A DNA stretch of 64,000 nucleotides, from the NCBI RefSeq assembly GCF_900109135.1, contig NZ_FNYT01000003.1:62001-126000 (forward strand), in the 5' to 3' direction. Below, in pieces: positions 1 through 7,654 of the stretch (the first letter of the stretch is position 1; every line of letters starts with the position of its first letter). The notes under the pieces are model-generated. The model ran no database searches. It was not told where the DNA came from and was given only the letters and a program-made list of their open reading frames with translations. The translations under genes and the position numbers were made by a program. This DNA is from Trichococcus ilyis. Its GTDB lineage: Bacteria > Bacillota > Bacilli > Lactobacillales > Aerococcaceae.

Positions 1-2
1 AT

Positions 3-248
3 CGTATTTTCTTCAAATCCTACTCTGGAAAAAATGAAATCAAAAGAGGTACGTATTTGGAATATCTAGATTACACTGACGGTTCAGATATTGGACAGCT
101 TTATCAAAATGTGTACGATTACATTCAAGAGAACCGGCTTGAAATCAGTGGGAATACTTATGAAGATTATCCGATCAGCGGAATTTCAATCCGGAACTCC
201 GGGAATCATTTAATCAGAATATCAGTAGCAATCAAGGAAACAGATTGA
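3..248 (+). CDS. MerR-family regulator, C-terminal effector-binding domain (5' end outside window)
   Basis: The reading frame is open to the left edge, so only the last ~81 residues are present. They match the end of a GyrI-like/BmrR-type effector-binding domain: a Gly-Thr-Tyr strand, a helix with a Leu-Tyr-x3-Tyr-x-Tyr pattern, then a Gly-Asn-x-Tyr-Glu-x-Tyr segment and a final hydrophobic strand. In MerR-family multidrug regulators this domain binds the inducing ligand. The DNA-binding half is not visible, so a stand-alone GyrI-like protein cannot be excluded. A strong terminator follows 38 bp after the stop. Confidence 0.55.
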   Translation, partial: RIFFKSYSGKNEIKRGTYLEYLDYTDGSDIGQLYQNVYDYIQENRLEISGNTYEDYPISGISIRNSGNHLIRISVAIKETD

Positions 249-285
249 TTGCATATTCCGCAGACCGTGGCTGCAACCCTTCCGC

Positions 286-336
286 AAAAATAGAGTTTCC
301 GCACAAATTGAAAGGTGTGCGGAAACTCTATTTTTT
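286..336. terminator. Bidirectional rho-independent terminator
   Basis: A near-perfect inverted repeat (arms about 286-305 and 316-335) with an A-run on the left and a T-run on the right. It separates the convergent MerR-type gene and the hydrolase gene and can serve both. Confidence 0.9.
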
Positions 337-375
337 ATCTCGTCTTTTTTCACTTTTCCGTCAGGAACTATTTTC

Positions 376-1284
376 CTACAAGTATCGCTTAAAGAATCCA
401 TCTAATTTTTCACTGGCAGGATCTACGTATTGGGGAATATCGTACAAGTCTACGTGTGTCGCGCCCTCAATTTTGAACAGTTCCTTGTTATCAGATGCCG
501 CCTTAGCGAAGATATCTTCTGAATAACCAATAGTATCGGCCTTGCTGCCGGCAACAATCAAAATTGGTTGCGTTAGGAAGCGCTCTGCAAATTGGAATGT
601 CGAAAATGCCAATAATTTGTCGATAGAAGCCATAGATACTTTATTTTCTGAATTCGGGTGTTGCGCTCTCGCTGTTCTGTAGTAGTTATTTGCTTCTTTT
701 AATGTTACAGGCATGTCGTCTGTCACTTTCCCTGGAACAAATTCTCCGTAAATTGGATCGGCACCATTTGCTTCCCGGGTCCGTTGATTTGATGCTTCTT
801 CCAACAATTGAATTTGGGCCTCAACCGGAACGCTTCCGTCAATTCCATCACGAATCCATGCTGCTGGATCAGAGATGCTGACACCGGCTGCCGCTTTGAT
901 TCGCCGATCCGTCATCGCAGCGTTGAATACATAGCCACCACCCGAACAAATCCCCAATGCGCCGACTCGGTCAACATCAATATATGGAAGTGTCGTTAAG
1001 TAATCAACGGCACATTTTATATCCTCAACACGATCGGTTGGATTTTCGAGATAACGGGGTTCGCCACCGCTTTCGCCTTGGTGGGAAGTGTCGAAAGCCA
1101 GTGCAATCAGGCCTGCTTTCGCGAGTTTTTCTCCGTACACAGACGGAGATTGTTCCTTAACTGCACCTGCTGGTGATGAAATGACGATCGCCGGATGTTT
1201 TTCTTCTTTATTCAAATCATTTGGTAAAAATAACAGTCCCGCCATTTGGTGTTGATTGTTTTTAAAAAATACTTTTTCTGCCAT
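376..1284 (-). CDS. Alpha/beta hydrolase, dienelactone-hydrolase-like
   Basis: A 302-residue protein with an alpha/beta-hydrolase fold. The nucleophile elbow is Gly-Ile-Cys-Ser-Gly-Gly-Gly near residue 114. An oxyanion-type Ser-Pro-Ala-Gly segment lies near residue 37, and a late Gly-Ala-Thr-His supplies the catalytic histidine. It lacks a signal peptide, so it should be cytosolic. The substrate cannot be told from sequence. The ATG at 1284 has a GAGGGA ribosome site. It lies directly downstream of the tetR gene on the same strand, separated by 170 bp that hold operator-like and leader sequences, so control by that TetR protein is plausible. Full family length. Confidence 0.8.
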   Translation of the reverse strand: MAEKVFFKNNQHQMAGLLFLPNDLNKEEKHPAIVISSPAGAVKEQSPSVYGEKLAKAGLIALAFDTSHQGESGGEPRYLENPTDRVEDIKCAVDYLTTLPYIDVDRVGALGICSGGGYVFNAAMTDRRIKAAAGVSISDPAAWIRDGIDGSVPVEAQIQLLEEASNQRTREANGADPIYGEFVPGKVTDDMPVTLKEANNYYRTARAQHPNSENKVSMASIDKLLAFSTFQFAERFLTQPILIVAGSKADTIGYSEDIFAKAASDNKELFKIEGATHVDLYDIPQYVDPASEKLDGFFKRYL

Positions 1285-1317
1285 GGTTAAATTCCCTCTA
1301 TCTTCTTAAATTTTTTT

Positions 1318-1375
1318 GTCGAATGATTTGTCGAATGAATTGTAAGATATCTTTTACATTTTCATCACCTCCTTT
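1318..1375 (-). promoter_or_regulatory. Hydrolase leader with a strong SD and a start-stop mini-ORF, plus a direct repeat
   Basis: On the minus strand a near-perfect Shine-Dalgarno (1364-1375) is followed by ATG-AAA-ATG-TAA (1365-1354). That is a 3-codon or bare start-stop reading frame, about 70 bp before the hydrolase ATG. Next comes a direct repeat of CATTCGACAAA (two copies, 1318-1345). No function is known. It may be a ribosome stand-by or attenuation element, or a remnant. Confidence 0.35.
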
Positions 1376-1410
1376 AATGCCTTGCTTCTTTTTTTAGTAG
1401 GCCTCTTTTG

Positions 1411-1430
1411 TTAAACGTTCGTTCGTTCAT
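1411..1430. promoter_or_regulatory. Candidate TetR operator upstream of the hydrolase
   Basis: An iterated AACG/CGTT pattern forms overlapping short inverted repeats. It resembles the AACGA/TCGTT palindrome at 2040-2053 next to tetR. Its position upstream of the hydrolase fits a TetR target. Assignment is by similarity of the two sites only. Confidence 0.4.
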
Positions 1431-1453
1431 TTTCGATTTTTAAAATTAGGATG

Positions 1454-2026
1454 CTATCTTTTGATAGCATCCCAACTCATTTCAACAAGTGCGGAAATAT
1501 TTTCTTCAGTAAATTCAAAATCCCCTCTGAAATATTTCTTTGCTAATTCGGAAATTGGTGTTTCGATGTGGACAAACAGCAGATCCTTATTTACAGTTTT
1601 TATGATATTTTCTTCTTGGCCCCTTTTGGCTAACTTATATACAGGCTCAAACAAAATATCTACCTGATTCGCTTCTACTTCTCCCATGTAAGGTGAATTG
1701 CCGAACTGCTGCAGAAATAAAAATTCGTCTCTATTTTCCATAATAAAGTTTATATAGTTGCGACTGATTATTTCAAAACCTTTTTTTACATCTATGTCAT
1801 CCTCAATGCCGGAAAACATCTTATCGCTCATTTTGTTTTTGGTTTCTAAATATAATTTATGCAACATATCATTTTTATTTTCAAAATACACATAGATCGT
1901 TGACGCTGAAACGCCTGCGCGTTTGGCAATTTTAGACATTGATGTAGAAGAAAAACCAATTTCGTTCAAAAGTAACATTGTGGCATGATAAATAGCTTCT
2001 TTTTTGTTTTCATCTTTATATCTCAT
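1454..2026 (-). CDS. TetR/AcrR-family transcriptional regulator
   Basis: A repressor-type protein of 190 residues. The N-terminal helix-turn-helix reads Ile-x-Lys-Arg-Ala-Gly-Val-Ser-x-Ser-Thr-Ile-Tyr-Val-Tyr-Phe at about residues 30-48, the family signature. The C-terminal all-helical part would bind an unknown ligand. I chose the ATG at 2026. A TTG at 2068 would extend the protein by 14 residues but would place the palindrome 2040-2053 inside the gene and overlap fabK's stop. The palindrome suggests autoregulation. The gene lies between the fatty-acid-type operon and the hydrolase and may control either. Confidence 0.85.
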   Translation of the reverse strand: MRYKDENKKEAIYHATMLLLNEIGFSSTSMSKIAKRAGVSASTIYVYFENKNDMLHKLYLETKNKMSDKMFSGIEDDIDVKKGFEIISRNYINFIMENRDEFLFLQQFGNSPYMGEVEANQVDILFEPVYKLAKRGQEENIIKTVNKDLLFVHIETPISELAKKYFRGDFEFTEENISALVEMSWDAIKR

Positions 2027-2039
2027 GCCCCTTATAATA

Positions 2040-2053
2040 AACGAGCATTCGTT
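2040..2053. promoter_or_regulatory. TetR-type operator palindrome
   Basis: A perfect AACGA-N4-TCGTT inverted repeat, 13 bp upstream of the tetR ATG. Similar half-sites recur at 1411-1430. Confidence 0.5.
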
Positions 2054-2058
2054 AATAG

Positions 2059-3006
2059 TCAACAACAATTTTCATTTGGGATCTTTAGTTTTGCCAGTAC
2101 ATCCTCAGCTTCAGCGAACAGCTCTTCGATGATTTGTTTGGCTGGGCGGATGTTTGTGATCATCCCGGCGATTTCGCCGGCCATGCAGGAGCCCGTTTCG
2201 GTATCCCCGTCGTAGACTGCTCGGGCCAATGAACCGACTGTCAGTTTCTCCAACTCTTCATGGGGAGCGTTCGCTGCTTCCAAGGCGGCATATTGCTCCA
2301 GCATCGGATTGCGGAGTGAACGCACCGGCTCTTTGGCTTTGCGGCCGGTCACTATCGTAGCCGTGTCGTTTGCGTCAAGCAAAAATTGTTTGTAGCTGTC
2401 CGAAATAGGGCATTCTGCCGCGGAAAGGAATAAGGTCCCGGCTTGTATGCCTTGCGCACCCAATGCAAACATCGCGACAACCGAGCGGCCGTCCCCGATT
2501 CCGCCTGCTCCCAGAACGGGAATAGTGACAGCATCGACAACCTGGGGCAACAGGGATAATGAGGCGGTCTGGCCGATGTGTCCGCCGGCTTCCTGCCCTT
2601 CGGCAATGACTGCATCCGCCCCGGCTTCCTCCATCTTTATGGCATGTTTGACCGAGGCGATGACGGGGATCACCTTGATGCCCGCTGCTTTGAAAAGCGG
2701 CATATATCTCTTTGGCGACCCGGCCCCCGTCGTCACAACCGCGACCCCCTCCTCGATGATGACTTGCACAAGCTCATCGCAGTTCGGCATCTGCAGCATC
2801 AGATTGACTCCGAACGGTTTGTTTGTGAATGCGCGCGTCAAGCGTATTTCTTCGCGGAGCTGTTCAGCGGACATGCCGCACGAAGCGATGATTCCCAAGC
2901 CCCCAGCTTCCGAAACGGGGCCCACAAGTTTATGGGTGGAGATATTTGCCATTGCCCCCTGCAGAATGGGATATTTGATGCCTAATAGTTGCGCCACTGT
3001 TGTCAT
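2059..3006 (-). CDS. FabK-like enoyl reductase / nitronate monooxygenase-family flavoprotein
   Basis: A 315-residue TIM-barrel FMN protein of the FabK/2-nitropropane dioxygenase family. Visible hallmarks are an N-terminal Tyr-Pro-Ile-x-Gln-Gly-Ala-Met, Ala-Gly-Gly-Leu-Gly-Ile-Ile near residue 35, Thr-Thr-Gly-Ala-Gly near 95, Glu-Ala-Gly-Gly-His near 142, and the phosphate-binding Gly-Ala-Gly-Gly-Ile-Gly near 167. FabK-type members reduce the trans-2-enoyl double bond with NAD(P)H. Placement behind an SDR and MaoC-like dehydratases favours an enoyl reductase over nitronate oxidation. It is separated from the SDR gene by about 100 bp with a weak hairpin. Whether it uses ACP or CoA thioesters is not visible. 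Confidence 0.75.
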   Translation of the reverse strand: MTTVAQLLGIKYPILQGAMANISTHKLVGPVSEAGGLGIIASCGMSAEQLREEIRLTRAFTNKPFGVNLMLQMPNCDELVQVIIEEGVAVVTTGAGSPKRYMPLFKAAGIKVIPVIASVKHAIKMEEAGADAVIAEGQEAGGHIGQTASLSLLPQVVDAVTIPVLGAGGIGDGRSVVAMFALGAQGIQAGTLFLSAAECPISDSYKQFLLDANDTATIVTGRKAKEPVRSLRNPMLEQYAALEAANAPHEELEKLTVGSLARAVYDGDTETGSCMAGEIAGMITNIRPAKQIIEELFAEAEDVLAKLKIPNENCC

Positions 3007-3110
3007 TGTTCATTACTCCTCCGTTGTTTGCATCATTTCCTGATCTATCGCTGCCACTGCAAAGAAAACCGGAAAGTGCTCCCTCCCGGTTCCCATCATT
3101 CATCCTTGCT

Positions 3111-3893
3111 TCAAATAACATATTCGAACCTTTCCGGCCGGTGATAGTTCCAAACCTGCTCGCCATTGATCCCGAACACAGTTCCCGTGGGCGTCTTTGG
3201 TGAATCGATCAATTCGATTATCCGCGTCGCAACCTGATCGCTCGAACCGATCCGCCAATAATCAGGGAAAGGTTCCCCTTTCCTGGCGCAATCTTCCTCA
3301 ACACGCTTGATTGCCGGAATCGTCATGTCGGTCTTCGCGGCCGGTGAAATGGCATTGACTTGGATGTCAAAGCGTTTGACTTCCTCCGCCAAAGCATAGG
3401 TGAATCCAATCACAGCAGCTTTGCTGGCGCTGTAGTTCGTTTGCCCGAAGACGCCGAACATGCCAGCGGTCGAAGTCATGGAATAGATATAACTCGGTTC
3501 CGGCTGCTTCATCATCTGCTGCACCACTGGCTGGGTAACGTTGAACAAGCTGTTGATATTGGTATCCGTGACTTGGTCCCAATTTTCCTCGCTCATTTTG
3601 TAAAATTGCCCGTCAGCGCAAATGCCCGCATTGTTGATCAGAATATCGATCCTGCCGAATTTCTCAACAATGTCCTGGACCAGCTGTCGGCAGTCCTTGC
3701 GATCACGGACATCGCAGCGCTTCGCCCAAAGCCGATCTTTGTATTGGAGCAAATCCGCCTCTGCTTGTCCGACACTTTCCATCGTCTTCGAAGTGATGAT
3801 TACCTGGTCCCCCGCGCTCAGAAAAGCTTTTGCCAAGGCAAAGCCGATCCCTCTCGTCCCGCCTGTTATCAATACGATTCTATTTGCCAACAC
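3111..3893 (-). CDS. SDR-family 3-ketoacyl reductase-like protein (FabG-like)
   Basis: A short-chain dehydrogenase of 260 residues: Thr-Gly-Gly-Thr-Arg-Gly-Ile-Gly cofactor loop near the N-terminus, Asn-Asn-Ala-Gly in mid-domain, and the Ser...Tyr-x3-Lys catalytic set (Ser-Thr-Ala then Tyr-Ser-Ala-Ser-Lys). In this operon the natural role is reduction of the 3-keto thioester made by the thiolase. The GTG at 3893 has a GGGAGG site at 7-bp spacing. An ATG at 3947 is open upstream but has no comparable ribosome site. The start overlaps the end of the MaoC gene by 14 bp, implying translational coupling. Confidence 0.8.
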   Translation of the reverse strand: MLANRIVLITGGTRGIGFALAKAFLSAGDQVIITSKTMESVGQAEADLLQYKDRLWAKRCDVRDRKDCRQLVQDIVEKFGRIDILINNAGICADGQFYKMSEENWDQVTDTNINSLFNVTQPVVQQMMKQPEPSYIYSMTSTAGMFGVFGQTNYSASKAAVIGFTYALAEEVKRFDIQVNAISPAAKTDMTIPAIKRVEEDCARKGEPFPDYWRIGSSDQVATRIIELIDSPKTPTGTVFGINGEQVWNYHRPERFEYVI

Positions 3894-4182
3894 AAACACC
3901 CCTCCCGATGCATTCCTTCTCCCGCCAAACCTCAAATTCGCCATCACGAAGAAATTTCACTCGGGCACGTTCGCCCACAAACAAAGGCTTCAGGAACTTG
4001 TACTCATATTTTGTAATGGCTTGATAATCCCAATGGGCTGATAAAATCGCCTCGACTTTGGCCATTATCAAAATGCCGAACACCAAGCCTGTGTCATGGA
4101 TTGGATTAGCATCCCTTGAAATTGTTTTGTAAGCCTGCAATTCCGCTCGAGAGAAAAGCAAGCTGTTCGCTTCTGATGTCAT
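3880..4182 (-). CDS. MaoC-like (hot-dog) dehydratase subunit with the catalytic motif
   Basis: A 100-residue hot-dog protein with the MaoC hydratase motif Asp-Ala-Asn-Pro-Ile-His near residue 23, the Asp/His pair that (de)hydrates (3R)-hydroxyacyl/enoyl thioesters. It is about half the length of a double-hot-dog hydratase, and the neighbouring gene encodes a second hot-dog half without the motif. An alpha/beta heteromer is likely. The ATG at 4182 has a GGTGGAGG site and overlaps the preceding stop in an ATGA arrangement. A longer upstream start lacks support. Confidence 0.7.
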   Translation of the reverse strand: MTSEANSLLFSRAELQAYKTISRDANPIHDTGLVFGILIMAKVEAILSAHWDYQAITKYEYKFLKPLFVGERARVKFLRDGEFEVWREKECIGRGVCVGK

Positions 4183-4526
4183 ATGTGATCCTCCACCAGC
4201 AAAGTGGTCGCGCATGTCGCAACCACTTCGCTTTCTTCCTTGATGACCAACGTATAGGTCCAACAAGCTTTCCCGGGTTTAAAAGGCGCTTTATCGGTAA
4301 GTCCTAACGAAATGGCATACGTCTGATCGAAACCAAGTTCGCGGAAACTGCTGAAGGCTTGCTTCATCAGTATCGGCATTTGATCGGCTAATTCCGGCAA
4401 GTCGAATTCCTGCCATAAGGTCGCCAAGTAGCTGAGGCTTATTTTGCTGCCCAAAGCTGGATCGACAAGCTGATTGTACGCGCGGATATCCGCTTCGGAA
4501 AATCTAAAAATTTTACTGTTCTCCAT
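4179..4526 (-). CDS. MaoC/FAS1A-like dehydratase partner subunit, no catalytic motif seen
   Basis: A 115-residue protein whose pattern (a helix after Phe-Ser-Glu-Ala-Asp-Ile, then alternating hydrophobic strands) suggests a non-catalytic hot-dog half. No Asp-x-Asn-Pro-x-His is present. Its stop overlaps the start of the catalytic MaoC gene by 4 bp, and its start overlaps the thiolase end. Assignment as a dehydratase partner is inferred mainly from this coupling and the predicted fold. Confidence 0.5.
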   Translation of the reverse strand: MENSKIFRFSEADIRAYNQLVDPALGSKISLSYLATLWQEFDLPELADQMPILMKQAFSSFRELGFDQTYAISLGLTDKAPFKPGKACWTYTLVIKEESEVVATCATTLLVEDHI

Positions 4527-5697
4527 CAATAGGGTCTGCCTTTCTGATGAGCATAGCCGCGCCTTGGCCTCCGCCTACGCACATCGTGACGATGCCGAAG
4601 CGGTTCTTTTCATTCCTGTCCAATTCGGTCAGCAGCCTTGTGACCAGGATAGCCCCTGTCGCGCCGTACGGATGACCGAACGCAGTCGCACCGCCGGAAG
4701 GGTTGATTTTTTCGATCGGAAAGTTACCAAGCTTGATGCAAGCCAAAGCCTGCACCGCGAAAGCTTCGTTCAGCTCAATCACATCGATGTCTTCGAGCGT
4801 CAACTTTTGGCGTGCCAAAAGCTTTTCAACCGCTGGAACGGGACCCAACCCAAAGTCGTGGGGATCAACCCCTACCGCAACCGCATCAACCACTTGCGCG
4901 ATCGGTGTTAAATCATAAAGCCGGCAGGCGCGTTCCGATGCCAGAATCGTAAAGCTTGCCCCATCATTGACAGGACAACAATTCCCGGCCGTTATCGTGC
5001 CGTTTGCCTTGAAAACCGGCTTCAAGCGATTCAGGCTTTCCATGCTGCTCCGGCTTCTCGGGCACTCATCCTCACTCAGCAAGAGCTCGTCATTGATCCG
5101 AAAAGGTGTGATCTCCGAATCAAAGACGCCAGCCTGTTTGGAGGCTTGATACTTCAGTTGGCTTTGAAGCGCGAATTCATCTTGCTGCTGGCGGGTGATG
5201 CCATACTTTTCAGCGAGTTCCTCGGCTGCCACGCCCATATCCGGATCGCCGTATTCGCTGGTGGACAACGGTTGACGCGTCAAGATGCGGGGCGCCTGCA
5301 TGCCATACAGGGATTTCGGCCGCTCAATCTGCCACGGTGCGCGGCTGCTGCTTTCCACGCCGCCGCAAATCATGACTTCGCCGAAGCCGGACATTATTTT
5401 CATGTGTCCGACAGCGATGGCTTCAAGCCCGGATGCGCATTGGCGGTCAACCGTGACTGCCGGCGTCTCCACAGGCAGACCCGCTTGTAAGGCTACTCGT
5501 CTTGCGACATTGCCGCCCCCGCCGATCACATTTCCGACAACGACCTCATCGATGTGCCCGTTCAATTCCGGGTGCTTGTCCAGCATCGTTTTCATCAAGT
5601 ATCCGCCCAGATTTTCCAGATCGACATCGCTGTACATCCCGCCGTACTTTCCGATGGGCAAACGTGCAGCCTCCACAATATATACCTTAGATGACAC
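4513..5697 (-). CDS. Acetyl-CoA acetyltransferase / 3-ketoacyl-CoA thiolase (YhfS-like)
   Basis: A full-length thiolase of 394 residues. The acylated cysteine sits in Gln-Cys-Ala-Ser-Gly near residue 87. The C-terminal blocks Asn-Glu-Ala-Phe-Ala, Gly-Gly-Ala-x-Ala-x-Gly-His-Pro-x-Gly and Cys-Val-Gly-Gly-Gly-Gln-Gly carry the catalytic His and Cys. It can condense two acyl-CoAs or cleave a 3-ketoacyl-CoA. In Bacillus subtilis a related trio yhfU(bioY2)-yhfT-yhfS is under BirA control, and the same order bioY-ligase-thiolase is seen here. Starts with GTG at 5697 behind GGAG. Overlaps the ligase gene by 11 bp. Confidence 0.85.
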   Translation of the reverse strand: MSSKVYIVEAARLPIGKYGGMYSDVDLENLGGYLMKTMLDKHPELNGHIDEVVVGNVIGGGGNVARRVALQAGLPVETPAVTVDRQCASGLEAIAVGHMKIMSGFGEVMICGGVESSSRAPWQIERPKSLYGMQAPRILTRQPLSTSEYGDPDMGVAAEELAEKYGITRQQQDEFALQSQLKYQASKQAGVFDSEITPFRINDELLLSEDECPRSRSSMESLNRLKPVFKANGTITAGNCCPVNDGASFTILASERACRLYDLTPIAQVVDAVAVGVDPHDFGLGPVPAVEKLLARQKLTLEDIDVIELNEAFAVQALACIKLGNFPIEKINPSGGATAFGHPYGATGAILVTRLLTELDRNEKNRFGIVTMCVGGGQGAAMLIRKADPIDGEQ

Positions 5698-7084
5698 TTG
5701 GCTCGCGCTCCTTTGCTAAATCATGCAGTAATTGTTTCCTTGATATTTTGCCGTTGTTTTGTTTCGGTATTTCTTCGACAGCGAAAAGGTGATCGATTTT
5801 TGCGGGCCGGGACATCCGGGATGATAAATAAGCATTGATTTCGGTCAAGCTCATTTCTTGAATTTGATCGGCCCAAACAATGATGGCTCCGATTTTTTCA
5901 TTGTAATGTGCATCCGGAATGCCAAGGACGACGATTTCGGCGACAGCCGCCAGCTTCAATAGCTGGCGCTCAAATTCCAGCGGATAGAATTTCTCGCCGC
6001 CGCGATTGATGCAATCATCTTTTCGGCCAAAGTATTCAAGCGTATCCCCTGCCACTTTGCCCAGATCACCGGTAGAAACGCATGCGACAGTGGCTACGCG
6101 ATCCTCGCCTTTGCGGTGGTAACCTGCAAAATTCAGGGGGCTGCGGACCTGTATTTCACCAACGCCTTCAGCGTTGGGTTGATCAATGATGATCTCGACC
6201 CCAGGGAACAGTTGGCCGACACTATTGTCGGAAGGAATGCCCTGCACGGTTTCCATCGAGATGTAACTGGTTTCCGATGAGCCATAGAATTCATATAGCT
6301 GCACATTTGGGCAATAGCGGTACAGCTTCCTGCGGATGTCCACATTCAACTTAGCGCCTGATGAAATGATTGTGTAGTTTTCCGTCAATACCTCATTTTG
6401 AGACTCCAGCTTGGAAACGAGCGAGTGGATCATGGTCGGCACAAGGTAACAGGTCAACGACTCCTTTTGCTTGACCAAGGCGATCAGGCGTTTTGTGGAA
6501 AAATGCTGGTTCAGGATGAAGGTCTGCCCAAAATAGAGCGTCTGCATCAGCGTGTACAGACTCAACGAATAGTGCATCGAGCCAAAAACCGTGGTGCTTT
6601 GCTTGCAGGACTGGCGGATCAATTGGTTGGTCCCCTCAAAACTCTTGACCCAGGATTGATGGGTTCTGCGGTAACCCTTCGGCTGCCCCGTTGTTCCCGA
6701 GGTAAAGCCGATAAACGCCAAATCACTCGCTGACGCATATTCATCAGACTCATAAGGTTCTGCAGCTTTTTGGGAAATGGTACGGATATCCGTCAGCACT
6801 AACGGAGCCTCGAACTGAGCCAATATGTCCTGCAGCCCCTGATCAGAAAGTACGGCATTCACGGGCACAGCCACTTTGTCCGCCCGGATCAATGCCAGGA
6901 AATTAATCAGCTGATCAATGGCATTTGACATCGGTGCAAGGATTACTTTTTGAGGAATCCCTGCCAAAATCTTTGCCCGTTTCTGAACGCGCTGCTCCAA
7001 TTCCTGGTAGGTCACCGATTCTTCCCCATCACTTATCGCTGTCTGCATAGCATTTTTTGCATGCCAATCATCTATACGCTTCAT
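5687..7084 (-). CDS. AMP-dependent acyl-CoA synthetase (YhfT-like)
   Basis: An adenylate-forming enzyme of 465 residues, shorter than typical acyl-CoA synthetases (~550). It has the phosphate loop Thr-Ser-Gly-Thr-Thr-Gly-Gln-Pro-Lys-Gly near residue 128, Tyr-Gly-Ser-Ser-Glu in the adenylate pocket, Ser-Thr-Gly-Asp-Leu-Gly, the hinge Gly-Arg-Lys-Asp-Asp and the C-terminal Asn-Gly-Lys-Ile catalytic lysine. All steps of adenylation and CoA transfer should therefore work. The acid is unknown. Linkage to bioY and thiolase, as in the BirA-regulated yhfUTS operon of Bacillus, suggests a biotin-precursor (pimelate-like) or related fatty acid. The ATG at 7084 has an AGGTG site 21 bp after bioY. Confidence 0.85.
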   Translation of the reverse strand: MKRIDDWHAKNAMQTAISDGEESVTYQELEQRVQKRAKILAGIPQKVILAPMSNAIDQLINFLALIRADKVAVPVNAVLSDQGLQDILAQFEAPLVLTDIRTISQKAAEPYESDEYASASDLAFIGFTSGTTGQPKGYRRTHQSWVKSFEGTNQLIRQSCKQSTTVFGSMHYSLSLYTLMQTLYFGQTFILNQHFSTKRLIALVKQKESLTCYLVPTMIHSLVSKLESQNEVLTENYTIISSGAKLNVDIRRKLYRYCPNVQLYEFYGSSETSYISMETVQGIPSDNSVGQLFPGVEIIIDQPNAEGVGEIQVRSPLNFAGYHRKGEDRVATVACVSTGDLGKVAGDTLEYFGRKDDCINRGGEKFYPLEFERQLLKLAAVAEIVVLGIPDAHYNEKIGAIIVWADQIQEMSLTEINAYLSSRMSRPAKIDHLFAVEEIPKQNNGKISRKQLLHDLAKEREPSVI

Positions 7085-7105
7085 CGTCGCACCTGCCTAA
7101 TTCAT

Positions 7106-7654
7106 TTACGCTAATTTTAAGGAAATCAGACTGTAGCGCTTTTTGAGGCGCATGGTGATCCAAGCGGCTAAAATTGCTTTAACCGTATCCAGAGGAACAA
7201 AGGCCAGCGTCATCTTCAAACCGTTCAACCACGAGTTGCCCATGTAATACGCCATCGAAAAACTGCCGCAGAAATCAATCAGCAAAGTCCCTCCGACGAT
7301 AAATATAAGCACGGCTTTAGCAAAAGTAAGGTTTTCCCAATTCTTTTCAAGCAAATAGCCGATCACAAGCGGTGCCAATACGTATCCAACCAAAAACCCG
7401 CCGCTTGCGCTGGCGAATATGGCAATACCGCCCCGTCCGCCTGATAAGACCGGTAACCCTACCGCTACCATCAGGAGAAAAACACTTACAGCCAGCGGAC
7501 CGTATTTCTTGCCAAGCAGTCCGCCCGCGAGCATCATCATCATATTTTGCAGAACGATTGGAACCGGTAGTCCGGGCAGCGGAATCGTCAATACCCCCGA
7601 CACGATCATCAAAGCCACCATCATTGTTACCCTAGTCAAAACTTTTGTCTTCAT
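7106..7654 (-). CDS. bioY: BioY-family ECF transporter substrate-binding (S) component
   Basis: A 182-residue membrane protein with about six hydrophobic segments. It carries the BioY signature Leu-Pro-Gly-Leu-Pro-Val-Pro-Ile-Val-Leu-Gln-Asn followed by a Gly-Leu-Pro-Val-Leu-Ser-Gly-Gly-Arg-Gly-Gly loop. BioY binds biotin in the membrane and works with an ECF energising module encoded elsewhere. It is the first gene of the leftward operon. A BirA operator lies at 9175-9205, but a tnpB element now separates that promoter and the SD from this ATG. The bases directly upstream of the ATG hold no good ribosome site, so expression may be impaired. Confidence 0.85.
   Translation of the reverse strand: MKTKVLTRVTMMVALMIVSGVLTIPLPGLPVPIVLQNMMMMLAGGLLGKKYGPLAVSVFLLMVAVGLPVLSGGRGGIAIFASASGGFLVGYVLAPLVIGYLLEKNWENLTFAKAVLIFIVGGTLLIDFCGSFSMAYYMGNSWLNGLKMTLAFVPLDTVKAILAAWITMRLKKRYSLISLKLA

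Noticed and set aside
3-248. The left-edge MerR-type protein as regulator of the MerR-type promoter at 29429.
   Set aside because: Its visible domain is a GyrI-like multidrug sensor, unlike AdhR/NmlR proteins, and it is 29 kb away.
2027-2068. TTG start at 2068 for the TetR gene.
   Set aside because: It would put a perfect operator palindrome within the coding region and overlap the upstream gene; the ATG at 2026 begins at the family's usual place.
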